Of a stretch of DNA of 64,000 bases, positions 29,455 through 38,921 are shown one piece after another (positions within the stretch are counted from its first letter, which is position 1; every line of letters begins with the position of its first letter). The notes beneath the pieces are model-generated. The model searched no databases. It worked only from the letters and a program-made list of their open reading frames with translations, and was not told where the DNA came from. A program made the translations under genes and the position numbers. Source of the stretch: Jannaschia sp. S6380 (GTDB lineage: Bacteria; Pseudomonadota; Alphaproteobacteria; Rhodobacterales; Rhodobacteraceae); NCBI RefSeq assembly GCF_023015695.1, contig NZ_JALKAS010000001.1, positions 1,240,001-1,304,000 on the forward strand. Reading direction: 5' to 3'.

Positions 29455-29812
29455 CGCTCGGGTCCTTGCGGCATCGGCCGTATGGGTCGGAAGGGCCAGG
29501 CCGAGGGGACCCGGAAAGGCGCATTCGCGCCCAACATGCCGCCCGCGCAAGGGACATGGCCACCCGCAAACGTGCCGTATTGCAGAAAAATCATGGCGGT
29601 CATGGCCGCGCATCCATCGGTCGGCAGATCGCCGGTGCCGCCGACCAACCCATCGGTGGCTGCGATCCCGGTGGCGGGTCCGCGATGGACGATGGCGGTC
29701 CCGCATGCGCCCCGATCAAGATGCCACAAGCCCACGGACCGGGGCGTCGCAGCCCAAATGGCGGGCCGTTTGGCCAGCCCGCGTGGGGCCTGCGCGGGCC
29801 CGAGGGGCGCCA
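29455..29812. other. Intergenic region, no recognised gene
   Basis: These 358 bases lie between the cation exchanger start and the last ABC transporter gene. Open frames on both strands lack ribosome-binding sites and family motifs. A short GCGGGC...GCCCGC dyad is present near the dpp operon end but has no T tract. I recognise no riboswitch. Confidence 0.5.
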
Positions 29813-30784
29813 TCAGCTCTCTGGCGGTCCGGCGAAGTGACAGGCGGCCAGATGGTCCCCGGCGGGGTCCAGCGGCGGGGCGTCCCTGCGACACAGGTCG
29901 CGCACCCTCGGGCAGCGCGAGGCGAAGTTGCATCCCGGCGGCAGGTTCAGCGGGTCGGGCGGATCGCCGGGGATCAGCATCCGGTCGCCCCTGCGCCGCC
30001 GGGCGCGGTCGACCGACGGCACCGCCGACAGCAGCGCCTGCGTATAGGGGTGCTGCGGCGCGTTGAAGACCGACAGCCGGTCTCCCTGTTCGACGATCCG
30101 GCCCATGTACATGACGGCGATGTCGTCGCACATGTGCTGAACCACGCCCAGATCGTGGCTGATGAACAGGTATGTCAGGCCCAGTTCGCCCTGCAGCCGG
30201 CGCAGCAGGTTCAGGATCTGCGCCTGCACGGCCACGTCCAGCGCGCTGACGGCCTCGTCGCAGATGATCAGGCGCGGGTTCGTGGCCAGCGCGCGGGCGA
30301 TGCCGATACGCTGGCGCTGCCCGCCCGAGAACTGGTGTGGGAACAGATGCATCTGCTCGGGGCGCAATCCGACCTGCGCGAAAAGCTCGGCCACGCGGTC
30401 GGCGCGCGCGTCCGGCGGAACCGTGCCCAGCGAGTCCATCGGCTCGCGTACGATGGCCCCGGCGCGCAGCCGCGGGTTCAGCGAGGAATACGGATCCTGG
30501 AAGATCACCTGAACCTTGGCGCGCGCACGGCGCAGATCCTCCCCCTGCAGGGACAGGAAGTTGGCGCCGTCCAGCGTGACGCGCCCCGCCTGCGACGCGA
30601 CCAGCCGCGCGACGGCCAGCGCCGCCGTGGTCTTGCCCGACCCGCTTTCGCCCACGATGGCCAACGTCCGCCCCGCCTCAAGGTCGAAGGACACGTGGTC
30701 CACCGCCGTCAGATACGCCTTGCGCCCCCAGCCCCGGCCGATGGGAAAACGCACGGTCAGATCGCGGACGGAGAGCAGGGTCAT
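29813..30784 (-). CDS. Peptide-family ABC transporter ATPase (DppF/OppF-type)
   Basis: This 323-residue ATPase of the dipeptide/oligopeptide/nickel family has Walker A GESGSGKTT (about residues 45-53), the signature FSGGQRQRIGIARAL, Walker B LIICDEAVSALD and the C-terminal oligo_HPY cluster (LIPGDPPDPLNLPPGCNF, CPRVRDLC) that binds an iron-sulphur cluster in some homologues. It is the last of five transporter genes and overlaps the preceding ATPase gene by 4 bases. The LysR gene further upstream on the same strand may control the operon. Confidence 0.93.
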   Translation of the reverse strand: MTLLSVRDLTVRFPIGRGWGRKAYLTAVDHVSFDLEAGRTLAIVGESGSGKTTAALAVARLVASQAGRVTLDGANFLSLQGEDLRRARAKVQVIFQDPYSSLNPRLRAGAIVREPMDSLGTVPPDARADRVAELFAQVGLRPEQMHLFPHQFSGGQRQRIGIARALATNPRLIICDEAVSALDVAVQAQILNLLRRLQGELGLTYLFISHDLGVVQHMCDDIAVMYMGRIVEQGDRLSVFNAPQHPYTQALLSAVPSVDRARRRRGDRMLIPGDPPDPLNLPPGCNFASRCPRVRDLCRRDAPPLDPAGDHLAACHFAGPPES

Positions 30785-31764
30785 ACGATGTCGGCCTTCC
30801 AGCAGGCCGCGCGCTGGCCGGTGGGAAACACCTTCTCGACCGGCCGGGCAGTGCGGCAGCGGTCGTCGGCCAAGGGGCAGCGCGAGGCGAACAGGCAGGC
30901 ATCGGCGCCGAACGCCGAGAGCGGCGGCACGATCCCCGGCACCTCGGTCAGGTCGGGGCGCGCGGCGGTCAGCTCGGCCACCAGATGCGGCACGCAGGAG
31001 ATGAGGCCCTTGGTATAGGGGTGGCGCGGGCTGTCGATGACGGGATCCACCGGCCCTTCCTCGGCCAGGCGACCGGCATACATGACGATGACGCGATCCG
31101 CCATTTCCGCGACAGCGCCCATGTCGTGGGTGATCAGGATGATCGCGGTTCCGGTCTCGCGCCCCAGGTCGCGCAGCAGATCGAAGATCTGCGCCTGCAC
31201 CGTCACGTCGAGCGCCGTCGTCGGCTCGTCCGCGATCAGCATCTTGGGCGCGCAGGCCAGCGCGATGGCGATCATCACGCGTTGCCGCTGCCCGCCCGAC
31301 ATCTCGTGCGGATAGGCGTCGACGCGGCGCGCGGCGTTCGGGATGCGAACCTGGTCCAGCAGCTCGACCGCACGCGCGCGGGCGTCGCGGTTGGACATGC
31401 CGCGATGGCGACGCAGCACCTCGGCGATCTGCTCCCCCACGGTATAGACCGGGTTGAGCGAGGTCATCGGCTCCTGGAAGATCATGCTGACTTCGTTGCC
31501 GCGCAGGCCGCGCAGTTGCGCGTCGGACATCCGGGTCATGTCCTGTCCCTCGAACAGGATGCGGCCGCCGGCGACCCGTCCCACATCCGGCAGAAGCCCC
31601 ATGATCGCCAGCGCGGTCATAGACTTGCCGCAGCCGGATTCGCCCACGAAGGAGAGCGTCTCGCCCGGGTTCAGGATCAGCGACAGATCGTCGATCACCG
31701 GCGCGGCCCGATCGCGCAGGTCCAGTTCGATCCGCAGGTTCTCGACGGACAGAAGCGGCGTCAT
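30781..31764 (-). CDS. Peptide-family ABC transporter ATPase (DppD/OppD-type)
   Basis: This 327-residue ATPase has Walker [10 protein letters not shown] (about residues 39-47), Q-loop [16 protein letters not shown], signature [15 protein letters not shown], Walker [13 protein letters not shown] and the C-terminal oligo_HPY segment with CPLADDRC. It pairs with the DppF-type protein to energise import. The ATG at 31764 overlaps the permease stop by 4 bases, and its own stop overlaps the next gene. Confidence 0.93.
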   Translation of the reverse strand: MTPLLSVENLRIELDLRDRAAPVIDDLSLILNPGETLSFVGESGCGKSMTALAIMGLLPDVGRVAGGRILFEGQDMTRMSDAQLRGLRGNEVSMIFQEPMTSLNPVYTVGEQIAEVLRRHRGMSNRDARARAVELLDQVRIPNAARRVDAYPHEMSGGQRQRVMIAIALACAPKMLIADEPTTALDVTVQAQIFDLLRDLGRETGTAIILITHDMGAVAEMADRVIVMYAGRLAEEGPVDPVIDSPRHPYTKGLISCVPHLVAELTAARPDLTEVPGIVPPLSAFGADACLFASRCPLADDRCRTARPVEKVFPTGQRAACWKADIV

Positions 31765-32666
31765 CGGCGCCTCAGCTTGGGGTTGAGCGCGTCGTTCAGC
31801 CCGTCGCCCACCAGGCTGATGCAGAGCACGGTGACGAAGATCGCCAGACCGGGGATCGTGACGGTGAAACTTGCGTCGAGGATGTATTCGCGGTTCGACC
31901 CGATGATCTGGCCCCAACTCGCGACGTTCGGATCGGTCAGCCCCAGGAACGACAGTCCCGCCTCGAACAGGATCGCCGACCCGACCATCAGCGCGGCCTG
32001 CACGATGATCGGCGGCAGGGCATTGGGCAGGATCACCCGAAAGATCAGCGACCCGTTGCGCACGCCGCCGGCCCGCGCGGCGGTGACGTATTCCAGCTCG
32101 CGGATCCGCAGGAACTCGGCCCGCGTGATCCGCGCGACGGCCGGCCAGGAGACGAGGCCGATCGCCAGCGTGATCATCGGCAGCGATGCCCCGAACAACG
32201 CCACGATCACCATCGAGAACAAAAGCGTCGGCAGGACCTGGAAGAACTCGGTCAGGCGCATCAGCGCCTCCTCGACCAGCCCGCGATAGAACCCGGCGAG
32301 CGCCCCAACCGTGATGCCGATGGTCACGGTCACGAAGGCCGCCGCCAGACCGATCGTGATCGACACGCGCGCCCCATGGATCAACAGGCTGGTGATGTCG
32401 CGGCCCAGATAATCGGTGCCCAGCAGATACCCTTCCTGCCCCGGCGGGGTGAAGGGCGCCCAGACCATGTCGAACGGGTCGCCCGGATAGACATACGGCC
32501 CGACGATCGCGACCGCCACGATGGCCATGAGCACGATCAGGGCCGCAACGGCCGCGTGGTTGCGGCGGAACATCTCGAACGCCTCGGCGAAGGGGCTGCG
32601 CGCGGCGGGGGGTTCGGGTTCGGCCACGGTGGCGTTGTCGATCCGGGGTTCGTCGGCGATCCTCAT
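31761..32666 (-). CDS. Peptide-family ABC transporter permease (DppC-type)
   Basis: This 301-residue inner-membrane permease has a cytoplasmic N-terminus of about 35 residues, a first helix ([22 protein letters not shown]), then the BPD_transp_1 domain with five further helices. The coupling motif is [49 protein letters not shown] is the typical DppC entry segment. It forms the channel with the DppB-type permease and overlaps both neighbours by 4 bases. Confidence 0.92.
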   Translation of the reverse strand: MRIADEPRIDNATVAEPEPPAARSPFAEAFEMFRRNHAAVAALIVLMAIVAVAIVGPYVYPGDPFDMVWAPFTPPGQEGYLLGTDYLGRDITSLLIHGARVSITIGLAAAFVTVTIGITVGALAGFYRGLVEEALMRLTEFFQVLPTLLFSMVIVALFGASLPMITLAIGLVSWPAVARITRAEFLRIRELEYVTAARAGGVRNGSLIFRVILPNALPPIIVQAALMVGSAILFEAGLSFLGLTDPNVASWGQIIGSNREYILDASFTVTIPGLAIFVTVLCISLVGDGLNDALNPKLRRR

Positions 32667-33637
32667 TTTCCGCGCACCCGCGGGTCGATCGCACGCAGCG
32701 CCAGGTCGGTCAGGAGGTTGCCCACCACGACGACGAGCGCCGAGAAGAACAGGATCCCCAGGATCGTCGGCGTGTCGCGCGCGAGGATCGACGTCAGGGC
32801 GAGCTGCCCCAGCCCGGGCCAGGAGAACACGGTCTCGACCAGCACGGCGCCCGAGACGACGGCCGAGAACTGCAACCCCGCCAGCGTGACCACCGGCGGC
32901 AGCGCGTTCTTGAGCGCGTGCTTCAGCGTGACCTCGCGCGGGGTCAGGCCCTTGGCGCGCGCCGTGCGCACGTAGTCGGACCCCAGCACCTCGAGCATGG
33001 AAGCGCGGCAGAGGCGCGAGTAGAGCGCCACGAAGATCGAGGCGAGCGTGATCATCGGCAAAAACAGGTGATGGGCCACGTCGAGCGCGCGGGCGAACCA
33101 CCCTCCCTCGACGGTCACGTCCACCATGCCGGCCACCGGAAACAGCGGGATCTTGAGCGAGAACGCGATGAGCAGCAGGATGCCCGTCCAGAAGACCGGC
33201 GCGGCATAGCCGAACAGCGCGAACAGCGTGACGACATGGCTGAGCAGGCCATTGGGATTGCGCGCCGAGAAGACGCCCAGCAGCACGCCCACCACCAGCG
33301 CCAGCACCTGCGACGCGACAACCAGCAGCAGCGTCGCCGGCAGCCGTTCCAGGATCAGGTCGACGACGGGACGGTTGTAGAAGTAGCTCTGCCCCAGATC
33401 GAAGCTGAGGACGCGCAGGACGTAGCGCCCGAGCTGCACGAGGAAGGGCTGGTCCAGGCCGTATTCCGCGCGGATCTCGGCCATCAGTTCGGCATCGGCG
33501 CCCCCCATGGAGGCGGCGATCGTGTCGGCCACGTCGCCGGGCGCCAGGTTTATCATCGAAAAGTTGAGGATCAGGACCGCGACCAGCAGGAGCGCCGCGT
33601 AGAGGATCCGCTGTGCGATTGTCACCGCGATCGCCAT
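32663..33637 (-). CDS. Peptide-family ABC transporter permease (DppB-type)
   Basis: This 324-residue permease has an N-terminal helix (RILYAALLLVAVLILNFSMI, about 10-29), a periplasmic segment with DQPFLVQLGRYV, and a BPD_transp_1 domain containing DYVRTARAKGLTPREVTLKHALKNALPP as the ATPase coupling site. About six helices in total. It is the second gene of the operon and is separated from the binding protein gene by a strong GC hairpin. Confidence 0.92.
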   Translation of the reverse strand: MAIAVTIAQRILYAALLLVAVLILNFSMINLAPGDVADTIAASMGGADAELMAEIRAEYGLDQPFLVQLGRYVLRVLSFDLGQSYFYNRPVVDLILERLPATLLLVVASQVLALVVGVLLGVFSARNPNGLLSHVVTLFALFGYAAPVFWTGILLLIAFSLKIPLFPVAGMVDVTVEGGWFARALDVAHHLFLPMITLASIFVALYSRLCRASMLEVLGSDYVRTARAKGLTPREVTLKHALKNALPPVVTLAGLQFSAVVSGAVLVETVFSWPGLGQLALTSILARDTPTILGILFFSALVVVVGNLLTDLALRAIDPRVRGK

Positions 33638-33660
33638 GTCCGTCCCCCGTTCAATCCAAG

Positions 33661-33685
33661 CCCGCCCCCGGATGGGGGGCGGGCC
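33661..33685 (-). other. Strong hairpin between binding protein and permease genes
   Basis: Perfect 10-bp arms GCCCGCCCCC (33661-33670) and GGGGGCGGGC (33676-33685) enclose a 5-base loop. It starts 10 bases after the binding protein stop and ends just before the permease leader. No T tract follows on the minus strand, so it likely protects the upstream mRNA or partially attenuates transcription. Confidence 0.65.
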
Positions 33686-33694
33686 GGCGTGCCG

Positions 33695-35266
33695 TCACTC
33701 GTCCAGCCAGACCCGGTCATAGGGCGCCGACGACGCCCAGATGCCGCGCGGCGCGTTCATGACCTTGGTGGAATGGGCCGTGTGATAGGGCAGCGTGTTG
33801 GTCCAGTAGACGGGCAGATCCTCGGCCAGGATCTGCTGGAACTCGGCGTAGAGTTCCCTGCGCTTCTCGGGGTCGGTCTCCTGCCCGGCCAATTCCATCA
33901 GTTCGTCGACGCGCGGATTGGCGTATTGCTGGGTGTTCGACCAGATCACGCCCTCCTTGATGTTCTCGCTGTCATAGGTCCGGTGGACGCCGATCACCGG
34001 GTCGCCCCAGTTGAAAACCGTATCCCACGTCATGTCGAAATCGTGGTTCGAGATCTTGGCCGCCCAGGTCGGGAAGTCGACGAAGCTGTTGACGGTCACG
34101 TCGATGCCGACCTTGGCCAGCGACGCCTTGGTGAACTCGGCCTGCGGCTTGGTGGTCGCGTTGCCGTAGTCGATGGTCAGCGCGAAGCGCGTGCCGTCGT
34201 CGCCGCGCGGATAGCCGGCCTCGTCCAGGAGCGCGTTGGCGCGGTCGAGGTCCAGATCATAGGTCTCCGTCGTGTCGTCATAGAGCGGCGAGCCGGGATG
34301 GATGCCGGTGTTCGCCGGCTGGCTGACGCCCAGCATGATCGCATTCAGGATGAAGTTCCGGTCGATCGCATAGGCAATGGCCTGACGTACCTTCGGGTCG
34401 GCGGTCGGGCCGTCGGCACCGGTGTTGAAGGCCAGCCAGTTCAGCGCCCCGATCGCGGCATAGCCGTCATCGGTGACGACCAGATCGGCGTTCTCCTCCA
34501 TCCGGCGGATGTTGCGCACGGTGTTCTCGAAGGTCGACAGGTGCAGCTCGCCGTTCTCCAGCCCGATGGTCCGGGCCGATGCATCCTTGATGATCCGATA
34601 GACGATGCGGTCGAGATAAGGGCGGCCGTCGATGAAAAAGTCGTCGAACCGCTCCAGGATGACATGCTGGTCGGCCGTGAACTCCACGAACTTGAACGGG
34701 CCGGAGCCGACAACGTCCTCGGAATTGCGCGGATGCGATTTCGGATCCTGCCCGTCGCCATAGACGTGTTCCGGAATGATCGGCATCAGCTGCGACGACA
34801 TCGCCAGCAGCAGCGCCGGGTGCGGCTGCGACAGACGCAGGATGGCGGTGTGCTCGTCGGGGGTCTCGACCTCGGTCACGGGGGCGAACATCGTCTTGAA
34901 GGGGTGGTTCTCCTGGATCACGCGGACGGAGAAGGCCACGTCGGACGATTTGATCGGCTCGCCGTCATGGAAAACCGCGTCCTCCACCAGGTTCAGCGTC
35001 ATGGAAAGCCCGTCGTCGGACCACTCCCAGGAATCGGCCAGATAGGGCTGCGGCTCCCAGTTCTCGTCGTAGCGCAGCGGCGTCGCGAAAAGCTGCGCAC
35101 CGGGCGCACCGGTGACGATCCCGGACTGGACGGCCGGGTTCAGGTGACGCGGCGTGTTGTTGAGCGTCGTGATCAGCGTGCCGCCCGGGACCGGATCCTG
35201 TGCGAAGGCCGGCATCGTGGTGGTTGCGAGTACCGCAAGCGTCGCAAGAAATCGTTTCACGTCCAT
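33695..35266 (-). CDS. Peptide-family ABC transporter substrate-binding protein (SBP_bac_5)
   Basis: This 523-residue exported protein has a Sec signal peptide (cut near AFA-Q, residue 22) and an SBP_bac_5 fold. Diagnostic segments are GGTLITTLNNTPRHLNP, LADSWEWSDDGLSMTLNLVEDAVFHDGEPI, VGSGPFKFVEF, VRQAIAYAIDRNFI and the C-terminal EELMELAGQETDP-like stretch. The family binds peptides, nickel, opines or sugars; the ligand here is not evident. It is the first gene of the operon. The linked amidohydrolase suggests an imported amide or N-acylated/cyclic compound as substrate (inference). Confidence 0.92.
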   Translation of the reverse strand: MDVKRFLATLAVLATTTMPAFAQDPVPGGTLITTLNNTPRHLNPAVQSGIVTGAPGAQLFATPLRYDENWEPQPYLADSWEWSDDGLSMTLNLVEDAVFHDGEPIKSSDVAFSVRVIQENHPFKTMFAPVTEVETPDEHTAILRLSQPHPALLLAMSSQLMPIIPEHVYGDGQDPKSHPRNSEDVVGSGPFKFVEFTADQHVILERFDDFFIDGRPYLDRIVYRIIKDASARTIGLENGELHLSTFENTVRNIRRMEENADLVVTDDGYAAIGALNWLAFNTGADGPTADPKVRQAIAYAIDRNFILNAIMLGVSQPANTGIHPGSPLYDDTTETYDLDLDRANALLDEAGYPRGDDGTRFALTIDYGNATTKPQAEFTKASLAKVGIDVTVNSFVDFPTWAAKISNHDFDMTWDTVFNWGDPVIGVHRTYDSENIKEGVIWSNTQQYANPRVDELMELAGQETDPEKRRELYAEFQQILAEDLPVYWTNTLPYHTAHSTKVMNAPRGIWASSAPYDRVWLDE

Positions 35267-35364
35267 GTCTCCTCTGTTGGGCCCGTCATTTCGACAAGGC
35301 CTTTTCCCCGAGGTTAGGCAGTGGCGCGGAGGGCGGAAAACTGCTTTATGATGGAAAGCTTCCG

Positions 35365-36303
35365 CTAGTTTTTGGGGGAACGGACGGCCAGATGTTCGAA
35401 CCCGCCCGCGGCGTGCATCTCGGCGACTGTCTGCCGGAACGCCGCCACCGCCTTGGGCGGACGGGTGCCCGAGGGCGTCGCCATACCGAACCGACGCGCC
35501 GGCACCTCGCCGCGCAGCGGCACGGCGCGGAACCGTGCGTCGTCCTGCACGTATCCGGGCGGGCGCGCGTTCAGCAGCGTAAACCCCAGCCCCGCCGCGA
35601 CCAGCGTGCGGATCATCTCGACCGAGCTGGAAGCGTGCACGACGTTCGGCGCCAGACCCACCCTGCGGAACAGGTCGGTATAGTAATCCCGCGTCCGCGC
35701 CAGCGACAGCGCGATCATCGGACGCCCCTCCAACTCGGACAGTGCCAGGGTTCGCCGCCCCGCCAGCGGGTCACTCAGCGGCAACAGCGCATAGGCCGGC
35801 GCGTCGACCAGCGGCGCGAACTCGGCCCCGGCACCCACGACCTCCTCGTAGGTAAAGGCGAGGTCGGCGCGTCCGCCGCGTATGTGGTCGATGGCCTCGT
35901 CCATGTCGCCCTCGACCAACCGGACGTCGACGCTCGGAAACTCGGCGGCAAAGGCACGCAGCAGCGCGGGCAGGAAGTTCGCCGCCGCCGAGGCGAAGCA
36001 CGCCACGCGGACGACGCCAGTCGCCACGCCGCCGACCGACCCCAGCTCCGCTCGGAACGCCGCGGCCTGGTCGAGGAACCGCGCGATCAGTGCCAGCGCC
36101 TCGACCCCCGCGGGCGTGGGCCGGATGCCGCGCGCCGGGACACGCGTGAACAGATCGAACCCCAGGCGCGTTTCCAGCCCGTCGATCGCGGCGGTGATCG
36201 AGCTTTGGCTGATGGCGAGCGATTCCGACGCCCGCGCGATCGAACCCAGCCGTCCGGCGGCCTCCACATAGGTCAACTGCTTGAGCGAGACGTCGTGAAT
36301 CAT
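35365..36303 (-). CDS. LysR-family transcriptional regulator
   Basis: This 312-residue protein has the LysR winged helix at the N-terminus (GSIARASESLAISQSSITAAIDGLETRLGFDLFTR, about residues 20-54, helix core shown) and a periplasmic-binding-like effector domain from about 90. It lies upstream of the ABC transporter on the same strand and is divergent from the amidohydrolase with 99 bases between, so it may control both. The start is the ATG at 36303; the frame continues upstream into the divergent gene and is not real there. Confidence 0.92.
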   Translation of the reverse strand: MIHDVSLKQLTYVEAAGRLGSIARASESLAISQSSITAAIDGLETRLGFDLFTRVPARGIRPTPAGVEALALIARFLDQAAAFRAELGSVGGVATGVVRVACFASAAANFLPALLRAFAAEFPSVDVRLVEGDMDEAIDHIRGGRADLAFTYEEVVGAGAEFAPLVDAPAYALLPLSDPLAGRRTLALSELEGRPMIALSLARTRDYYTDLFRRVGLAPNVVHASSSVEMIRTLVAAGLGFTLLNARPPGYVQDDARFRAVPLRGEVPARRFGMATPSGTRPPKAVAAFRQTVAEMHAAGGFEHLAVRSPKN

Positions 36304-36402
36304 TCCCCTACCTTCTGTGGCTTTGTCGCAGGGTAATTCCAGTTTCTCGGGGTTTGGAAGCCCGCTAGCCTCGACCGCATCACGATCCGAGGGGTCCAGC
36401 GC

Positions 36403-38037
36403 ATGACGATCACCATCTACCGGGCCGCCAGAATCATCACGATGAACCCCATGAACCCCGAGGCGACCCACGTCGCGGTCCGCGACGGCCGGATCCTGGG
36501 CGCGGGCCCGCTGGAGGACCTGACCGGCTGGGGCCCGCACACGGTCGACAACCGTTTCGCGGACAAGATCCTGATGCCGGGACTGGTCGAGGGGCACTGC
36601 CACCTGATGGAAGGCGCGCTCTGGGCGCATACCTATGTCGGATATTTCGACCGGACGGCCCCGGACGGCACCGTGCATCGCGGCTGCAAGACGCTGGACG
36701 ATGTGCTGGACCGCCTGAAGGGTGTCGCGGCCGAAGGCGGCGACGGCCCGCTGGCGGCCTGGGGCCTGGACCCGATCTATTTCGACACCGGCCGCGTCGG
36801 ACGCGACCAGCTGGATGCGGTGACGCAGGATCGCCCCATCGGCATCATGCACGCATCGGGGCACATCCTGAACGTGAACTCCAACGCGCTGGACCTTGGC
36901 GGGCTGATGCGCGCGGGCGTCAACCACCCGGGCGTGCCGCTAGGGGATGACGGCCTGCCGACCGGGGAATTGAAGGGCCCGGACGTGATGTCGCCCGTTT
37001 CGATCCATGTCGGGTTCGACCGCGACATGCTGGCCTGCGACGAGGCGGGGATGTGGAAGTTCGCGCGGCTCTGCATCCGGGCGGGCGTGACCACGGCGAC
37101 CGACCTCGCCGCCCGCCTGCTGGACGAGGCCGTCGAACTGATGCTGAAGGTCACTGGCGACCGACGCTTTCCCGCCCGGATCGTGCCGCTCCGATATCAT
37201 CACGGCGTCGCGCCCGAGGACCTGATCGCACATGCCATGCGCCTGCGCCCGCGCTCCACCGACAAACTACGGCTCGGGCGTATCAAGGTGGTGGTCGACG
37301 GCTCGATCCAGGGATTTTCGGCGCGGCTGCGTGAACCGGGCTACTACAACGGGGCGCCCAACGGGTTGTGGTACATCACGCCCGAACATCTCGACTACAT
37401 CCTGCGCCACGCGCTGGCCGACGACCTGCAGGTGCATACGCATACGAACGGCGACCAGGCCACACAGCTCGTCCTCGACACGATCGAGAGGGTGCTGCGC
37501 GACCATCCGGCGCGCGACCACCGGACGACGCTGCAGCATTGCCAATTGGCCGACACCGCGCAGTTCCGGCGGATGGCGCGGCTGGGCATGTGCGCGAACC
37601 TCTTCGCGAACCACCATTTCTACTGGGGCGACCAGCACTATGCGCTGACCGTGGGCCCCGAGCGGGCGGAGCGGATGAACGCCGCCGCGACCGCATTGCG
37701 CGAAGGGGTGCCGATGGCGATCCATTCCGATGCGCCGATCACGCCACTGGGGCCGTTCTTCACCGGTTGGGCCGCCTGCACGCGGCAGACGGCGTCGGGG
37801 CGCACGCTGGGCGCACGCGAAAGGATCACGCTCGACCAGGTGCTCTACGCGATCACGCTGGGCGCGGCGTTCACGCTCAAGCTGGATGGCGAGGTCGGCT
37901 CGATCGAGGCGGGCAAGCGCGCCGATTTCGCCATCCTGGAGGACGACCCCTACGAACTCGGCGCCGAGCGCCTGCGCGACATGCGCGTCTGGGGCACGGT
38001 CCTGGGCGGCGACGTGTTCGAGGCCGCGGCCGCATGA
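36403..38037 (+). CDS. Amidohydrolase (Amidohydro_3/YtcJ-like metalloenzyme)
   Basis: This 544-residue cytoplasmic metal-dependent hydrolase shows the metal site of the amidohydrolase superfamily: the HxH pair His65/His67 (VEGHCHLMEG), the strand RIKVVVDGSIQGFSAR, QVHTHTNGDQA, TLQHCQLAD, and the late Asp in AIHSDAPITPLGP. The ends (IYRAARIITMNP and the EAGKRADFAILEDDP strand) form the usual composite beta-sandwich. YtcJ-like enzymes hydrolyse formamides, amides or imides; this substrate is unknown. It is overlapped by 4 bases by a G3E GTPase gene and is divergent from a LysR regulator and peptide-type ABC transporter. Confidence 0.88.
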   Translation: MTITIYRAARIITMNPMNPEATHVAVRDGRILGAGPLEDLTGWGPHTVDNRFADKILMPGLVEGHCHLMEGALWAHTYVGYFDRTAPDGTVHRGCKTLDDVLDRLKGVAAEGGDGPLAAWGLDPIYFDTGRVGRDQLDAVTQDRPIGIMHASGHILNVNSNALDLGGLMRAGVNHPGVPLGDDGLPTGELKGPDVMSPVSIHVGFDRDMLACDEAGMWKFARLCIRAGVTTATDLAARLLDEAVELMLKVTGDRRFPARIVPLRYHHGVAPEDLIAHAMRLRPRSTDKLRLGRIKVVVDGSIQGFSARLREPGYYNGAPNGLWYITPEHLDYILRHALADDLQVHTHTNGDQATQLVLDTIERVLRDHPARDHRTTLQHCQLADTAQFRRMARLGMCANLFANHHFYWGDQHYALTVGPERAERMNAAATALREGVPMAIHSDAPITPLGPFFTGWAACTRQTASGRTLGARERITLDQVLYAITLGAAFTLKLDGEVGSIEAGKRADFAILEDDPYELGAERLRDMRVWGTVLGGDVFEAAAA

Positions 38038-38858
38038 CCCTGCCGCTGACGATCCTTGGGGGGTATCTCGGGGCCGGCAAGACGACATTGGTCAACCATT
38101 TGCTGCGCCATTCAGGGCGTCGGCTGGCGATCCTCGTGAACGAGTTCGGCGACCTGGCCATCGACGCCGACCTGATCGAGGCCGAGGAGGACGACCTGAT
38201 CGCGCTGGCCGGCGGCTGCGTCTGTTGCAGCTATGGCGACGACCTGACGGAGGCGCTAATCGCCCTATCCCGCCGCGTGCCCCTGCCCGAACACATCGTG
38301 CTGGAAGCCTCGGGCGTCGCAATGCCGGGGGCGATCGCCGCCACGGCGGGCTTGATCGACGACCTGCGGATCGCGGGCATCGTCGGGCTGGTCGATGCCA
38401 CCCGTATCGACGCGCTGCTGTCCGACGAATACCTCTCCGACACGATCGCGCGACAGGTCGCGGCGGCCGATCTGCTGGTGGTGACGCGCACCGACCTGGT
38501 ACCCGCGGACGCGGCGCGGACCCGGCTCGCGGCGCTGGCCCCGGGCGCCCCCGTCGTCGTGGGCGGCGGGGCGCCGGAATGCGACATGATCCTCGCCGAT
38601 CTGCATGGTGCCACGCGGCATGACGGCAATGGCCATGGGGCCGCACATCGCAGCCGCGTGCTGCCGATGGATGCCCCCGTCGATCCGCAGCGGTTCGCCC
38701 GCGCGCTTGGCGATGACCCGAAGGTGGTGCGCGCCAAGGGCCATCTGCGCGGATCCGACGGCCGGACCATGACGCTGCAACTGGTCGGGGACCGGTTCGA
38801 TCTGGCGGCGGCCCCGGAGGGCGCATCGCCGGGCATCGTCGTCATCTCCGTCCCTTGA
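38034..38858 (+). CDS. G3E GTPase metal chaperone (CobW/HypB/UreG class)
   Basis: This 274-residue GTPase has the P-loop GGYLGAGKTT (residues 9-18), the NEFGD segment (36-40), the metal-binding CxCC motif Cys62-Cys64-Cys65 (GGCVCCSYG), and LVVTRTDLV as guanine specificity loop. A His-rich stretch (HDGNGHGAAHRS, about 198-209) precedes the CobW C-terminal domain, which ends early. Such proteins deliver Zn, Co, Ni or Fe to client enzymes. The 4-base overlap with the amidohydrolase makes that metalloenzyme its likely client. This is not the cobalamin enzyme CobW itself, as no cobalamin genes are nearby. Confidence 0.88.
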   Translation: MTLPLTILGGYLGAGKTTLVNHLLRHSGRRLAILVNEFGDLAIDADLIEAEEDDLIALAGGCVCCSYGDDLTEALIALSRRVPLPEHIVLEASGVAMPGAIAATAGLIDDLRIAGIVGLVDATRIDALLSDEYLSDTIARQVAAADLLVVTRTDLVPADAARTRLAALAPGAPVVVGGGAPECDMILADLHGATRHDGNGHGAAHRSRVLPMDAPVDPQRFARALGDDPKVVRAKGHLRGSDGRTMTLQLVGDRFDLAAAPEGASPGIVVISVP

Positions 38859-38921
38859 TGGGCGCGTGACGGGTTCATCCGGTTCGCTCCGGCATCCTTC
38901 CCCACGGCGGAAAACGGACCC

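Noticed and set aside
29455..29812. A possible riboswitch or small gene upstream of the cation exchanger.
   Set aside because: I could not recognise any conserved riboswitch core, and the open frames lack ribosome-binding sites.
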